Source: Mesorhizobium metallidurans STM 2683
GTDB taxonomy: Bacteria; Pseudomonadota; Alphaproteobacteria; Rhizobiales; Rhizobiaceae
Direction of reading: 5' to 3'
NCBI RefSeq assembly: GCF_000350085.1
Contig: NZ_CAUM01000096.1
Location: forward strand, 1-64,000
DNA length: 64,000 bases
The notes under the pieces were generated by a model. That model made no database searches, was not told the DNA's origin, and saw only the letters and a list, made by a program, of their open reading frames with translations. Every line of letters begins with the position of its first letter. Position 1 is the stretch's first letter. This document shows, piece by piece, positions 18,826 through 28,037 of this stretch. The translations under genes and the position numbers were made by a program.

Positions 18826-19344
18826 ATGACACCCTTTGACCGTCCGCCAGTCGGCATGAACCTCGCCCGCACCGCCAAGGTGATCGGGCAGGCCTTCGAC
18901 GCTGCTTTGGTCGAGGCAGGCGGTACGCTGCCGGTCTGGCTTACCCTGCTGTCGATCAAGTCGCGCGAGCTTGCCAACCAGCGCGAGCTTGCCGGCATGA
19001 TCGGCATCCAGGGCGCGACGCTGACCCATCATCTCAACGCGATGGAGGCGCAAGGGTTGCTGACGCGGCGCCGCGATCCTGAGAACCGCCGGGTTCACCA
19101 GGTGGCTCTGACCGAAGCTGGCGAAGCGATGTTCGTCAAATTACGGACGGCGGCCCTTGCCTTCGACAAGCGGCTGCGGGCCGGATTGCCGGATGAAAGG
19201 CTGGCGGATTTCGCGGAAGTGCTTGCGGCGCTACGCGCCAATGTGGAAGTACCCAGCTTCGGGCGATTGCTGACGGCCTTTCCAGGTGACAATAGCGACA
19301 TCCCGCCTCGTTCCCGCAAGCCAGCTCGCAACGTCAAATCATAA
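18826..19344 (+). CDS. MarR family transcriptional regulator
   Basis: 172 residues. The winged-helix core is visible: SRELANQRELAGMIGIQGATLTHHLN is the recognition helix region, followed by LLTRRRDPENRRVHQVALTEAG, the typical MarR wing. The C-terminal extension (after residue 145) is polar and probably disordered. The gene is divergent from the small membrane protein and probably represses it and itself; the ligand is unknown. It ends five bases from the convergent deacetylase gene. Confidence 0.85.
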   Translation: MTPFDRPPVGMNLARTAKVIGQAFDAALVEAGGTLPVWLTLLSIKSRELANQRELAGMIGIQGATLTHHLNAMEAQGLLTRRRDPENRRVHQVALTEAGEAMFVKLRTAALAFDKRLRAGLPDERLADFAEVLAALRANVEVPSFGRLLTAFPGDNSDIPPRSRKPARNVKS

Positions 19345-19349
19345 ACAGC

Positions 19350-20117
19350 TCAGCCGTCATAGCCGGTGATCGCGCCGAAAGCGTAGCGGCGCAGCTTCAG
19401 GGCGGTGATGAGGGCCGTCAAATTCGCCTTGCCGTTGAAGACGTCCTGGAACATCTCGTCATGCATCAGCAGGATCAGCTTGCCGGGCTTGACGAATTGG
19501 CCGTAGCTGAACAGGTGGTCGATCTCGCTAACCAGACGGTCGACACTCTGCACTGGCTTGCCGCTGTTTTCGTGGACCCATTCATGATCCCAGCCGTAGA
19601 GATAGAAGCCGGAAGCGGCGACGAACTCGTAATCAGGGTCCTCGCGACCCTCCTTGGCCAGTCCGAGCGAGTTGTCATCCTTCGACATCGAGGGCAGCCG
19701 GAACACATCGCGCCCCGGCAGCCGCGCATGCACCGCCGGCTTCAGACCCAGCACCGCGTTTGCCCGCAGCATGTCGGCGACGACGCCTTCTGTATCCGAA
19801 TAGAAATGCTGGTAGTGGTTGTAGGCGTGGCTGTAGCTGTGGTTGCCGATCGTCACCAGCGGCATGTTCCTGGCGCGCTGCACAAGTGCCTTGTTGGCCG
19901 CGCTCGCCTGCGCATGCATGCCGACCATGAACATGGCGGCCGGAACCTGCTCGGCCTCGAGCACATCGAGGATGTTGCTGGTGCCGGTCAGCGGGCCGTC
20001 GTCGAAGGTGAGATAGATGGTGCGATCCGCTGCGGCTGCGGGGAATGCGCAAAACAAAACGACCAGCACGGCAAGGCGAAGCGGCGTCAGCATCCGGAAT
20101 ATCCATGTCCCGATCAC
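19350..20117 (-). CDS. Polysaccharide deacetylase (NodB homology, CE4)
   Basis: 255 residues with a hydrophobic N-terminal signal or anchor (FRMLTPLRLAVLVVLFCAFPAAAAD). The CE4 fold follows: LTFDDGPLTGTS holds the catalytic Asp pair, and GNHSYSHAYNH holds the zinc HxxxH. The C-terminal HDEMFQD may supply another active-site residue. The family removes acetyl groups from peptidoglycan or exopolysaccharide, and some members act on other amides. The substrate cannot be chosen here. It lies on the same strand as the GGDEF-EAL gene, 42 bases downstream. Confidence 0.8.
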   Translation of the reverse strand: MIGTWIFRMLTPLRLAVLVVLFCAFPAAAADRTIYLTFDDGPLTGTSNILDVLEAEQVPAAMFMVGMHAQASAANKALVQRARNMPLVTIGNHSYSHAYNHYQHFYSDTEGVVADMLRANAVLGLKPAVHARLPGRDVFRLPSMSKDDNSLGLAKEGREDPDYEFVAASGFYLYGWDHEWVHENSGKPVQSVDRLVSEIDHLFSYGQFVKPGKLILLMHDEMFQDVFNGKANLTALITALKLRRYAFGAITGYDG

Positions 20118-20159
20118 AACAGGCCGCCATTTCCGGGCAGGCTTGTCAAGGTTGGCGCC

Positions 20160-22232
20160 TTACGCCAGGCTTCCCTGCAGCACCGTCAGCCTGGCCTTCC
20201 TGGGCGCTCGCGCGACCAGCCATTCGCGCGCCTTTTCCTGCGGCATCGGGAAGGCGATGGAATAGCCCTGCACCTGGTCGCAGCCGATCGCCATCAGCGA
20301 ATCGAGCTCGGCTTCTGTTTCGGCACCCTCGGCGACGATCGAAATGCCGAGGCCACGCGCGAGTTCCGTGATGGCGCGCACGATCTTGGTGTTGTCGCCG
20401 TTTTGGTTGATGTTCTGGACGAAGCGGCGGTCGATCTTCAGCCGGTCGATCTCGTTCGGGTTGACATGGCTGAGCGAGGCATAGCCGGTGCCGAAATCGT
20501 CGAGTTCGAGGTGGACGCCGGCCGCACGAATGTGCCGCAGCTTTGCTGCGATCCCGGTCTTCTCGTCGTCGAGAATGACGGATTCGACGATTTCCAGCGA
20601 CAGTTTTTCCGGCGGCAGCCCGGCTTTTTCCAGTGTGTCGAAGAGGAAGGCATCGAAATCGGGCTCACGCAATTCGGAGCCGGACACGTTGACGGCGAGC
20701 CGGCCGAAGGCAATGCCGCTACGCTTCCACTCGGCCGCTTCGTTGATCGCCTTGGCGATGACGATGCGGCCGATCTCGGGCATAAGGCCGCATTTCTCGG
20801 CGACGGGAATGAACTCGCCCGGGGCGATCGCACCGCGTTCGACATGTCTCCAGCGCACCAGCGCCTCGACGCCGCTGATCGTGCCGTTCGACAAGGAAAC
20901 CTGCGGCTGGAAATAGACCTCGAACTCCTTTTCCGAAATGGCGGTCCTTATGTCATGTTCGAGCTGCTTGCGGTGATCGAGCTCGCGCCGCAACTCTTCG
21001 GAGAAGAACGAGAAACTGCCACCGCCCTGCTTCTTGGCGGAATAGAGCGCCAGATCGGCATGGACGAGCAGATTCTGCGCATTGTCGGCATCTACGGGAT
21101 AAACGGCGATGCCGGCGCTGACGCCCGGCAGGACGGTCGCGCCCTGGAAGATGATCGGTTCGTTGATCTGCGTCAGGATGCGCTTGGCGGTCATATTGAT
21201 GTCCTCGGTGCCGCCGGCGCCGTTGAGGATCATCACGAACTCATCGCCGCCGAGGCGCACGCTGAGATCCGATGCCCGGCAGGCATCGCGCATGCGCTGC
21301 GCCGTCACCACGAGCACATAGTCGCCGGCGGCGTGGCCAAGCGTGTCGTTGATCTGCTTGAACCGGTCGAGGTCGAGCTGGACCACCGCAAGCCGTTCGC
21401 GCCGGCGTTGCGCGCTCTTGATCAGCGTGTCGAAATGATCCGTCAGGAAGGTGCGGTTGTAGAGCCCGGTGAGGCCGTCATGCACCGCGATGAAGGCCAT
21501 GGAATTGCGCGCATCCATGAGTTCGCGCGTCTTGCGCAGAATGGCATTCGACATCGGCCTGAAGATGAAAAGCGCCACCAGCACGATGACGCCGATTGTG
21601 GCGTAGAACAGCGTGCGATGAAGATTGAGAAGCGTGTCCGACCGCGCGTCGGCCTTGGCACTGATGCGCTGGCCAAGTGCGGCATAGCCCGACAACGTCG
21701 CATTGGCGACGGAAGCGTCGAGTTTGACGCGTTCGCTGCCACCTTTGTAGCCGCCGTCAGTGGCCATGCCGAGTTGCGATTCAAATCCTGAGACCAGGCG
21801 TTCGCCGTTGGCGATAAGCCCGACTGAGAAATAGTCGAGGTGGAACGGCTTGGCGAAAAGCACGTTCTGGACCGATTCTGGATCGAATCGCTCCGGCGAC
21901 GTTGGATCGGCGGCGACCAGCTCGAGCAGAAGATCGTAGTTCTTCTCGAACTCTGCCGTCGCCTGTTTGAATGCGGTGACCAGAGCAGGCTGCTGGTCGC
22001 GCGTGGCAGCTCCCGCCGCACTGGCAAGGAACACGATGCGTTGCGACAGCGCCTTTTGCGTGCTGACCATGTCTAGCAGCGTTTCGTCGTGCCGTTGGGC
22101 GGCCATCATCTGCTGGAGAAGGATGAAGGAAGCCATGACCATTGCGGCAATGATCAGCAGCGCCAGCCAATAGCCGGCCTTGATCAGCAAGATAAGTCTG
22201 CTCGAAACGGTTTGCACCGGCTGCTGCGACAT
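20160..22232 (-). CDS. Membrane GGDEF-EAL cyclic-di-GMP protein
   Basis: 690 residues. Two transmembrane helices (about 19-41 and 207-226) flank a periplasmic segment resembling the PilJ-type sensor domain. A GGDEF domain follows with an intact active motif at 328-332 and an RxxD inhibitory site (RASD, 319-322). The EAL domain begins near 435, with EAL at 457-459, [15 protein letters not shown] and VAEGAET all present. Both diguanylate cyclase and phosphodiesterase activities are therefore possible. The protein probably senses a periplasmic or membrane signal and tunes motility or surface polysaccharide. The downstream deacetylase may be co-transcribed. Confidence 0.92.
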   Translation of the reverse strand: MSQQPVQTVSSRLILLIKAGYWLALLIIAAMVMASFILLQQMMAAQRHDETLLDMVSTQKALSQRIVFLASAAGAATRDQQPALVTAFKQATAEFEKNYDLLLELVAADPTSPERFDPESVQNVLFAKPFHLDYFSVGLIANGERLVSGFESQLGMATDGGYKGGSERVKLDASVANATLSGYAALGQRISAKADARSDTLLNLHRTLFYATIGVIVLVALFIFRPMSNAILRKTRELMDARNSMAFIAVHDGLTGLYNRTFLTDHFDTLIKSAQRRRERLAVVQLDLDRFKQINDTLGHAAGDYVLVVTAQRMRDACRASDLSVRLGGDEFVMILNGAGGTEDINMTAKRILTQINEPIIFQGATVLPGVSAGIAVYPVDADNAQNLLVHADLALYSAKKQGGGSFSFFSEELRRELDHRKQLEHDIRTAISEKEFEVYFQPQVSLSNGTISGVEALVRWRHVERGAIAPGEFIPVAEKCGLMPEIGRIVIAKAINEAAEWKRSGIAFGRLAVNVSGSELREPDFDAFLFDTLEKAGLPPEKLSLEIVESVILDDEKTGIAAKLRHIRAAGVHLELDDFGTGYASLSHVNPNEIDRLKIDRRFVQNINQNGDNTKIVRAITELARGLGISIVAEGAETEAELDSLMAIGCDQVQGYSIAFPMPQEKAREWLVARAPRKARLTVLQGSLA

Positions 22233-22519
22233 TTTCTGGGGCGGCCTCTCGCCGACAGGTTCCTGGGTGCGAAAACCATTGGCTTGTAAGTATTAACAGG
22301 ATTGGAAATCGAGAGACCGGCAACAGCGCCAGCAGCGGAAAGCTCGCGAAATGGTTATCGCGTTCTTTCGCGGCGCATCCGCATTTGAACATCCGTCATT
22401 GGCGGCATTCTGGGGCTGCATTCTGGCCACCGGCCGCGCACCGCCAAAGCGTCGCTTTTGCGATGGATTTTTCGCCCGCGCGGGGCGACAGTCCTCATCA
22501 ATCTCAACAGGGCCTGATC

Positions 22520-23707
22520 ATGAGCGCGGCATTCCTTTCCCATATCGATAGCGAGCTTCAAGGGCTGAAAGCGGCGGGGCTCTACAAATCCGAGCGGGTG
22601 ATCACCTCGACGCAGTCGGCCGAGATCGAGGTTGGCGGCGACAAGGTGCTGAATTTCTGCGCCAACAACTATCTCGGCCTCGCCGACAGCGCCGAATTGC
22701 GCGAGGCGGCCAAGCAGGCGCTTGACCGCTATGGCTACGGCATGGCATCGGTGCGCTTCATCTGCGGCACACAGGAGGAACACAAGCAGCTCGAGGCGAC
22801 GATTTCCTCTTTCCTCGGCATGGACGACACCATCCTCTACGGTTCCTGCTTCGACGCCAATGGCGGCCTGTTCGAGACGTTGCTGGGCGAGGAGGATGCG
22901 ATCATCTCCGATGCGCTGAACCACGCTTCGATCATCGACGGCGTGCGGCTGTCGAAAGCAAAACGCTTCCGCTACGCCAACAACGACATGGCCGATCTGG
23001 AGGCGAGATTGAAGGAGGCGAAGGATTGTCGTTTCCGGCTGATCGCCACCGATGGCGTGTTTTCCATGGACGGCATCATCGCCAACCTCAGGGGCGTCTG
23101 CGATCTCGCCGAGAAGTATGACGCCATGGTTATGGTCGATGACAGCCATGCGGTCGGCTTCGTCGGTAAGAACGGCCGCGGCTCGGCCGAGCATTGCGGC
23201 GTCGAGGGCAGGGTGGACGTCATCACCGGCACGCTTGGCAAGGCGCTCGGTGGCGCTTCCGGCGGCTATACATCGGGCAACAGACAAGTAGTCGACTGGC
23301 TGCGCCAGCGCTCGCGCCCCTATCTCTTCTCCAACACGCTGATGCCGGCCATTGCCGGCGCCTCGATCCGGGTGTTCGATCTGATCAGGAACGGCGACGG
23401 TTTGCGCAAGCAGCTCTATGACAATGCCGCGCGGTTCCGGTCGCAGATGGGCAAGCTCGGCTTCACGCTGGTAGGCGCCGATCATCCGATCATCCCGGTG
23501 ATGCTGGGCGATGCATCGCTGGCGCAGGAGATGGCGGCGCGCATGCTGAAGCGCGGCATCTATGTCATCGGCTTCTCATTTCCGGTGGTGCCGAAGGGCC
23601 AGGCGCGCATCCGCACGCAAATGTCGGCCGCCCATTCCAGCGCCGACATCGACCGCGCCGTGGAGGCCTTCGGTGCGGTTGGCAGGGAACTGGGCGTCAT
23701 AGGATAA
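22520..23707 (+). CDS. kbl: Glycine C-acetyltransferase (2-amino-3-ketobutyrate CoA ligase)
   Basis: 395 residues from ATG 22520, close to the 398 of E. coli Kbl. It is a PLP-dependent alpha-oxoamine synthase that converts 2-amino-3-oxobutyrate and CoA to glycine and acetyl-CoA. Visible features are [13 protein letters not shown], the [11 protein letters not shown] site and the lysine motif [14 protein letters not shown]. The longer reading from 22385 adds residues without family support. tdh follows on the same strand, giving the two-step threonine degradation pathway, with a large palindromic repeat between them. Confidence 0.95.
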   Translation: MSAAFLSHIDSELQGLKAAGLYKSERVITSTQSAEIEVGGDKVLNFCANNYLGLADSAELREAAKQALDRYGYGMASVRFICGTQEEHKQLEATISSFLGMDDTILYGSCFDANGGLFETLLGEEDAIISDALNHASIIDGVRLSKAKRFRYANNDMADLEARLKEAKDCRFRLIATDGVFSMDGIIANLRGVCDLAEKYDAMVMVDDSHAVGFVGKNGRGSAEHCGVEGRVDVITGTLGKALGGASGGYTSGNRQVVDWLRQRSRPYLFSNTLMPAIAGASIRVFDLIRNGDGLRKQLYDNAARFRSQMGKLGFTLVGADHPIIPVMLGDASLAQEMAARMLKRGIYVIGFSFPVVPKGQARIRTQMSAAHSSADIDRAVEAFGAVGRELGVIG

Positions 23708-23730
23708 TCGGTCATGTTTTTGCTCTACGG

Positions 23731-23886
23731 CGCCCCCCTCTGTCCTGCCGGACATCTCCCCCTCAAGGGGGGAGATTGGCAGTTTCGACGCGCTGCCCTT
23801 TTTGACACTTTGAAGGTTGGTGAAAGCGGAGCCAGCGGCCAATCTCCCCCCTTGAGGGGGAGATGTCCGGCAGGACCGAGGGGCGC
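23731..23886. repeat. Long palindromic repeat A, copy 1 (between kbl and tdh)
   Basis: About 155 bp with complementary ends: the left arm (23731-23780) reads CCTCTGTCCTGCCGGACATC and onward, and the right arm (23838-23886) is its complement. Each arm contains an internal CTCCCCCTCAAGGGGGGAG-type hairpin. The middle (23781-23837) is unique. A second copy is at 25000-25156. It resembles dispersed intergenic mosaic elements of rhizobia. Confidence 0.75.
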
Positions 23887-23925
23887 GCGAAGGAACGCGA
23901 CCTGTCAAAGCGGGGGCAGAGCCTG

Positions 23926-24960
23926 ATGTCCAATATGATGCGAGCCCTCGTCAAGGCCAAGGCCGAGCCAGGCATCTGGATGGAAGAGGTGCCGGTGCCG
24001 GAGATCGGCCCCAACGACGTGCTGATCAAGGTCAGGAAGACGGCGATCTGCGGCACTGACGTCCACATCTACAATTGGGACCAGTGGGCGCAGAAGACCG
24101 TGCCGGTGCCGATGGTGACCGGGCACGAATTCGTCGGCACGGTCGCCGATTTCGGCGCGGCGGTGACCGAGTACAAGGTTGGCCAGCGTGTTTCGGGCGA
24201 AGGCCACATCGTCTGCGGCCATTGCCGCAACTGCCGTGCGGGCAGAGGGCATCTCTGCCGCAACACGCTCGGTGTCGGCGTCAACCGGCCCGGCGCCTTC
24301 GGCGAATACCTGGCCATCCCGCAGCACAATGTCGTGCCGATCCCCGATGACGTGCCGGACGAGATCGCCGCGATCTTCGATCCCTTAGGCAATGCCGTCC
24401 ACACGGCATTGTCCTTCGATCTGGTCGGCGAGGACGTGCTGGTCACCGGCGCCGGGCCGATCGGCATCATGGGCGCGCTGGTGGCGCAATGCGTCGGCGC
24501 GCGAAAGGTGGTCATCACCGACATCAACCCGGTGCGGCTGGCGCTGGCGAAAAAGCTCGGCGTCCAGCATGTCGTCGATGCGTCGAAGGAAAAGCTGCGC
24601 GAAATCATGCCGGCGCTCGGCATGACCGAGGGTTTCGATGTCGGCCTCGAAATGTCGGGTGCGGCACCCGCCTTCCGCGACATGATCGACACCATGAACA
24701 ATGGCGGCAAGATCGCCATCCTCGGCATAGCACCGACCGGCTTCGAGATCGACTGGAACAAGGTTATCTTCAAGATGCTGCACTTGAAGGGGATCTACGG
24801 TCGCGAGATGTTCGAGACCTGGTACAAGATGATCGCCCTGGTGCAGGGGCCACTCGATGTCTCGGGGCTAATCACGCACCGCATCGGCATCGCCGACTAT
24901 ATTTCGGGATTCGAGGCGATGAAGAGCGGTAATTCCGGCAAGGTGGTGATGGACTGGTAG
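23926..24960 (+). CDS. tdh: L-threonine 3-dehydrogenase
   Basis: About 344 residues, zinc-dependent medium-chain dehydrogenase. It oxidises threonine to 2-amino-3-oxobutyrate with NAD, feeding Kbl. The sequence [15 protein letters not shown] is diagnostic; GHEFVG carries the catalytic zinc ligands, and [13 protein letters not shown] supplies structural zinc cysteines. The NAD fold has [14 protein letters not shown]. Starts at 23926 (MSNMMR) or 23938 (MRALVK, giving 341 residues as in E. coli) are both good; an earlier start at 23863 lies inside the repeat and is rejected. Confidence 0.95.
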   Translation: MSNMMRALVKAKAEPGIWMEEVPVPEIGPNDVLIKVRKTAICGTDVHIYNWDQWAQKTVPVPMVTGHEFVGTVADFGAAVTEYKVGQRVSGEGHIVCGHCRNCRAGRGHLCRNTLGVGVNRPGAFGEYLAIPQHNVVPIPDDVPDEIAAIFDPLGNAVHTALSFDLVGEDVLVTGAGPIGIMGALVAQCVGARKVVITDINPVRLALAKKLGVQHVVDASKEKLREIMPALGMTEGFDVGLEMSGAAPAFRDMIDTMNNGGKIAILGIAPTGFEIDWNKVIFKMLHLKGIYGREMFETWYKMIALVQGPLDVSGLITHRIGIADYISGFEAMKSGNSGKVVMDW

Positions 24961-24999
24961 GTCAGCGCTAGCCACTCGACGCTAATGTCGGAGGGACAG

Positions 25000-25156
25000 C
25001 ACCCCCTCTGGCCTGCCGACCATCTCCACCGCAAGGGGGGAGATCGGACGTCATTGATGCTTTCGCCAATCTCCAACGTCTCAAGGCTGGCCGGACGCGT
25101 GAATTGCCAATCTCCCTCCTTGCGGGGGAGATGTCCGGCAGGCCAGAGGGGGGTGT
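25000..25156. repeat. Long palindromic repeat A, copy 2
   Basis: About 157 bp between the convergent tdh and MarR genes. The left end CACCCCCTCTGGCCTGCC is complementary to the right end GGCAGGCCAGAGGGGGGTGT, and the arms again hold CTCC...GGAG hairpins with an AATCTCC motif. Sequence and layout match copy 1. Its position suggests it could act as a bidirectional terminator. Confidence 0.75.
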
Positions 25157-25179
25157 GAAGGATCGCTATGAAGCAGCTT

Positions 25180-25629
25180 TCATAGCTCTTTCTTTGATCT
25201 GCCCAGCGCCGCTTCCAGCGCGGCCACTCCGTTGACAATCGCCGCGCGCTCGCCGGTGCTCAGCCTCGCCAATAATTCCCGCTCGAAAGCCTTCGCCAAC
25301 GGCACCATCTCGCGATAGGCGGCAAGGCCGGCTTTGGTCAGCGTCAAATGCTCGACCCGCCGATCCTTTTCATCAGGGGTTCGGATCAGCCAGCGGCACC
25401 TTTCCAGCTCCGCCACGGCGCGCGACACCTTGGTCTTGTGCATGGCCGACTGCTCGCCAAGTTCAGTCGCGGTCATCGTGCCGTGTTGCCCCAGCCCGGC
25501 CAGCGTGCGCCATTCCGGGCGCGTCAGGCCATGACGATCCTTGTAGACTCTCGAGAATTCGCGGCTGACGGCATCGGCGAGACGGTAGAGCCGGTAGGGC
25601 AGGAAGCTTTCCAGTTCCAGGACGTCCAT
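25180..25629 (-). CDS. MarR family regulator, probable homogentisate-pathway repressor
   Basis: 149 residues. The HTH and wing are clear (TATELGEQSAMHKTKVSRAV, then RTPDEKDRRVEHLTLTKAG). It is transcribed away from hmgA, 142 bases apart, and matches in position the MarR-type repressors of hmg operons in rhizobia and pseudomonads. The inducer is probably homogentisate, by analogy. A nearly symmetric site lies between the two genes. The role is inferred from position and family, not from sequence alone. Confidence 0.8.
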   Translation of the reverse strand: MDVLELESFLPYRLYRLADAVSREFSRVYKDRHGLTRPEWRTLAGLGQHGTMTATELGEQSAMHKTKVSRAVAELERCRWLIRTPDEKDRRVEHLTLTKAGLAAYREMVPLAKAFERELLARLSTGERAAIVNGVAALEAALGRSKKEL

Positions 25630-25673
25630 GGCTTCGTATCCCGGCAGACGCTGCGGTTGATAGTTACATTCTC

Positions 25674-25696
25674 AATGGTTACAAATGAAACCAATT
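25674..25696. promoter_or_regulatory. Candidate operator between MarR and hmgA
   Basis: AATGGTTACAAATGAAACCAATT shows near-dyad symmetry (AATGGTTxC against the complement AATTGGTTxC) and lies midway in the AT-rich divergent region. It is a candidate binding site for the adjacent MarR protein. Confidence 0.4.
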
Positions 25697-25771
25697 TGGT
25701 CAAGCCCAGGCGCCGCACGTCCTCTTTGACGCGCAAAGGATGCTCTGGCAGCGTTAATCGAGGAGGATGCG

Positions 25772-27085
25772 ATGGCCTTTTCCTACATGCCGGGGTTCGG
25801 CAACGACTTCGAAACCGAGACGCTGCCCGGCTCGCTGCCGCAAGGACGCAACTCGCCGCAGCGGCCGGCCTACGGCCTTTATGCCGAGCAATTGTCCGGT
25901 TCGCCCTTCACCGCGCCGCGCGGCACCAATGAACGCTCCTGGCTTTACCGTATCCGGCCGAGCGTCAGGCACACTAGCCGCTTCAAGGCAGCGAGCTATC
26001 CGCTGTGGAAGACCGCCCCCAATGTCGGCGACCATGAACTGGCGCTCGGCCAGTATCGCTGGAACCCGGTGCCGATGCCGAAAGAGCCGACCGATTTCAT
26101 CGCCGGCATGCGCTCGATCACCACGGCCGGCGACGTGCTCGGGCAGACCGGCATGGCGGCGCATGTCTATGTCGCCAACCGCTCGATGACCGATGACCAT
26201 TTCTTCAACGCCGACGGCGAACTGCTGATTGTGCCGCAAGTCGGGGCCGTGCGCTTCGTCACCGAAATGGGCGTCATCGAGCTCAGGCCAGGCGAGATCG
26301 CGGTCTTGCCGCGCGGCCTCGTCCTCAAGGTCGAGCTGGTCGACAAGGAGGTGCGCGGCTATGTCTGCGAGAACTACGGCGCCAAGCTGACGCTACCGGA
26401 TCGCGGTCCGATCGGCGCCAATTGCCTGGCCAATCCGCGCGATTTCAAGACGCCTTGCGCCTGGTTCGAGGACAAGGAGACGCCGTGCCGGCTGATCGTC
26501 AAATGGTGCGGCAATTTCCATGTCACGGAGATCGGCCATTCGCCGCTCGACGTGGTGGCGTGGCACGGCAACTACGCGCCCTATAAATATGATCTTGCGA
26601 CGTTTTCACCGGTCGGCGCGCTCCTGTTCGACCACCCCGACCCGTCGATCTTCACCGTGCTGACGGCGCCGAGCGGCGAGGAGGGCACCGCCAACATTGA
26701 TTTTGTCATCTTCCCGCCACGCTGGCTGGTGGCCGAAAACACATTCCGCCCGCCCTGGTATCATCGCAACATCATGAGCGAGTTCATGGGCCTGATCCAC
26801 GGCCAGTATGACGCCAAGGAGGAGGGCTTCGTGCCCGGCGGCATAAGCCTGCACAATCTGATGCTGGCCCACGGGCCTGACGCCCCTGGCTTCGAAAAGG
26901 CCTCGCGCACCGAGCTGAAACCGGTCAAGCTCGACAATACCATGGCCTTCATGTTCGAGACCCGATTCCCGCAGATGCTGACCCGCTACGGCGCCGAGCT
27001 CGAAACCCGGCAGGACAATTACATCGACTGCTGGGCCGATCTGAAGAAGCGTTTCAACGGCACGCCCGAGGGCGACTGGTCTTGA
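25772..27085 (+). CDS. hmgA: Homogentisate 1,2-dioxygenase
   Basis: 437 residues, the usual size. It opens the ring of homogentisate to maleylacetoacetate in tyrosine/phenylalanine catabolism. The N-terminus [12 protein letters not shown] and the stretch [17 protein letters not shown] are family signatures. Iron ligands fall in [12 protein letters not shown] and the nearby HG/HN motifs. GAGGAGGATG precedes the ATG. It is followed with overlap by an MBL hydrolase and then fumarylacetoacetase, an operon of tyrosine breakdown, divergent from a MarR gene. Confidence 0.97.
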   Translation: MAFSYMPGFGNDFETETLPGSLPQGRNSPQRPAYGLYAEQLSGSPFTAPRGTNERSWLYRIRPSVRHTSRFKAASYPLWKTAPNVGDHELALGQYRWNPVPMPKEPTDFIAGMRSITTAGDVLGQTGMAAHVYVANRSMTDDHFFNADGELLIVPQVGAVRFVTEMGVIELRPGEIAVLPRGLVLKVELVDKEVRGYVCENYGAKLTLPDRGPIGANCLANPRDFKTPCAWFEDKETPCRLIVKWCGNFHVTEIGHSPLDVVAWHGNYAPYKYDLATFSPVGALLFDHPDPSIFTVLTAPSGEEGTANIDFVIFPPRWLVAENTFRPPWYHRNIMSEFMGLIHGQYDAKEEGFVPGGISLHNLMLAHGPDAPGFEKASRTELKPVKLDNTMAFMFETRFPQMLTRYGAELETRQDNYIDCWADLKKRFNGTPEGDWS

Positions 27086-27996
27086 GCGCCAACCGGGTGC
27101 GCGATCGGCTGGTGCTTCTGGGCTCGAAGGGCGGCCCGGCGCTGCGGCCGGGTGGGCCATGGCCAAGCTCGTCGCTGCTGGAGCTCGGCGGCCGCACCAT
27201 CGTCATCGATTGCGGACTGGGTGTGACCCGCGGCCTGGTCGATGCCGGCATCAGCCTGAAGGCGCTCGACCTGATCTTCATCACGCATCTGCATTCCGAT
27301 CATGTGCTGGAACTCGGGCCGCTGATCCACACTGCCTGGACGGCGGGACTGGCAACGCCGATCACGGTGCTCGGCCCGCCCGGCACCGGCCGCTACTGGC
27401 AACATTTCTGCCAGGCGATGGCGTTCGACATCGATATCCGCATCGTCGATGAAGGCCGCCCGGACATTCGTGAGCTTGTGTCGGTGGCCGAATTCGGCGA
27501 GGGCGAAGTGTTCGGGGAGAACGGTCTGAGAGTGACGGCGCTGCGCGTCGACCATCCGCCGGTGACCGATTGTTTTGCGCTGCGCTTCGACCATGACGGG
27601 AAAAGCGTTGTATTCTCCGCCGACACGGCGTTCTTTCCGCCATTGGCCGATTTTGCCAGCGGCGCCGACATCCTCGTCCATGAAGCCATGCTGGAAGAAG
27701 GCATTGAGCGGCTGGTCGCCAGGACCGGCAACGGCGCGCGGCTGAAGGAACATCTGCTCGCCAGTCACTCGTTTGCCGAGGAGGCCGGACGCATCGCCAG
27801 CGATGCGGGTGTCAAAAGATTGGTGCTCAACCACCTCATTCCGGCCGATGATGCCGTGATCGGCGAAGCCGACTGGATCGCCGCTGTCAGGAAAACTTGG
27901 GCTGGTGACTTGACGATTGCCCACGACGGCCTTGTTGTGGGGCTGGAGCATGATCCCGAAAAGTGGGAACCGGTTTTCGGAAAAGATCATGCGTGA
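27082..27996 (+). CDS. MBL-fold metallo-hydrolase in the homogentisate operon
   Basis: 304 residues. The metal motif [12 protein letters not shown] (HxHxDH) is near residue 73, followed by [19 protein letters not shown] and VHEAML, and a final NHLIP. The fold resembles RNase Z/arylsulfatase-like hydrolases. It starts at TTG 27082, overlapping the hmgA stop, or at GTG 27097. Its conserved place between hmgA and fumarylacetoacetase suggests a role in the pathway, perhaps hydrolysing a lactone or thioester by-product; the reaction is not known. The last residues (about [16 protein letters not shown]) are encoded by a palindromic repeat. Confidence 0.8.
   Translation: MSANRVRDRLVLLGSKGGPALRPGGPWPSSSLLELGGRTIVIDCGLGVTRGLVDAGISLKALDLIFITHLHSDHVLELGPLIHTAWTAGLATPITVLGPPGTGRYWQHFCQAMAFDIDIRIVDEGRPDIRELVSVAEFGEGEVFGENGLRVTALRVDHPPVTDCFALRFDHDGKSVVFSADTAFFPPLADFASGADILVHEAMLEEGIERLVARTGNGARLKEHLLASHSFAEEAGRIASDAGVKRLVLNHLIPADDAVIGEADWIAAVRKTWAGDLTIAHDGLVVGLEHDPEKWEPVFGKDHA
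27948..27992. repeat. Palindromic repeat, copy 2, inside the end of the MBL gene
   Basis: A 45-bp palindrome: GCATGATC (27948-27955) and GATCATGC (27985-27992) form the outer stem, CCGAAAA and TTTTCGG the inner stem. The core matches the copy at 16018-16063 while the outer stem differs by paired changes. The reading frame of the hydrolase passes through it and stops just after. Confidence 0.75.
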
Positions 27997-28037
27997 AACA
28001 AAGACGGCGCCAAAGCCGCAGTAGGAGAGGAAACCGC

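Noticed and set aside
19461..21791. Plus-strand 776-codon frame opposite the deacetylase and GGDEF-EAL genes
   Set aside because: The opposite strand carries complete conserved domains; this is a GC-rich shadow.
23863..23925. Upstream start for tdh
   Set aside because: The added residues are encoded by the palindromic repeat; homologues begin at MRALVK.
23731..25156. CRISPR-like appearance of the repeated C/G-rich blocks
   Set aside because: Copies are inverted, of unequal spacing, and without regular spacers or cas genes.
27963..28037. Upstream start for fumarylacetoacetase
   Set aside because: Arg-rich leader derived from repeat sequence; ATG 28038 has a good ribosome site and the family N-terminus.
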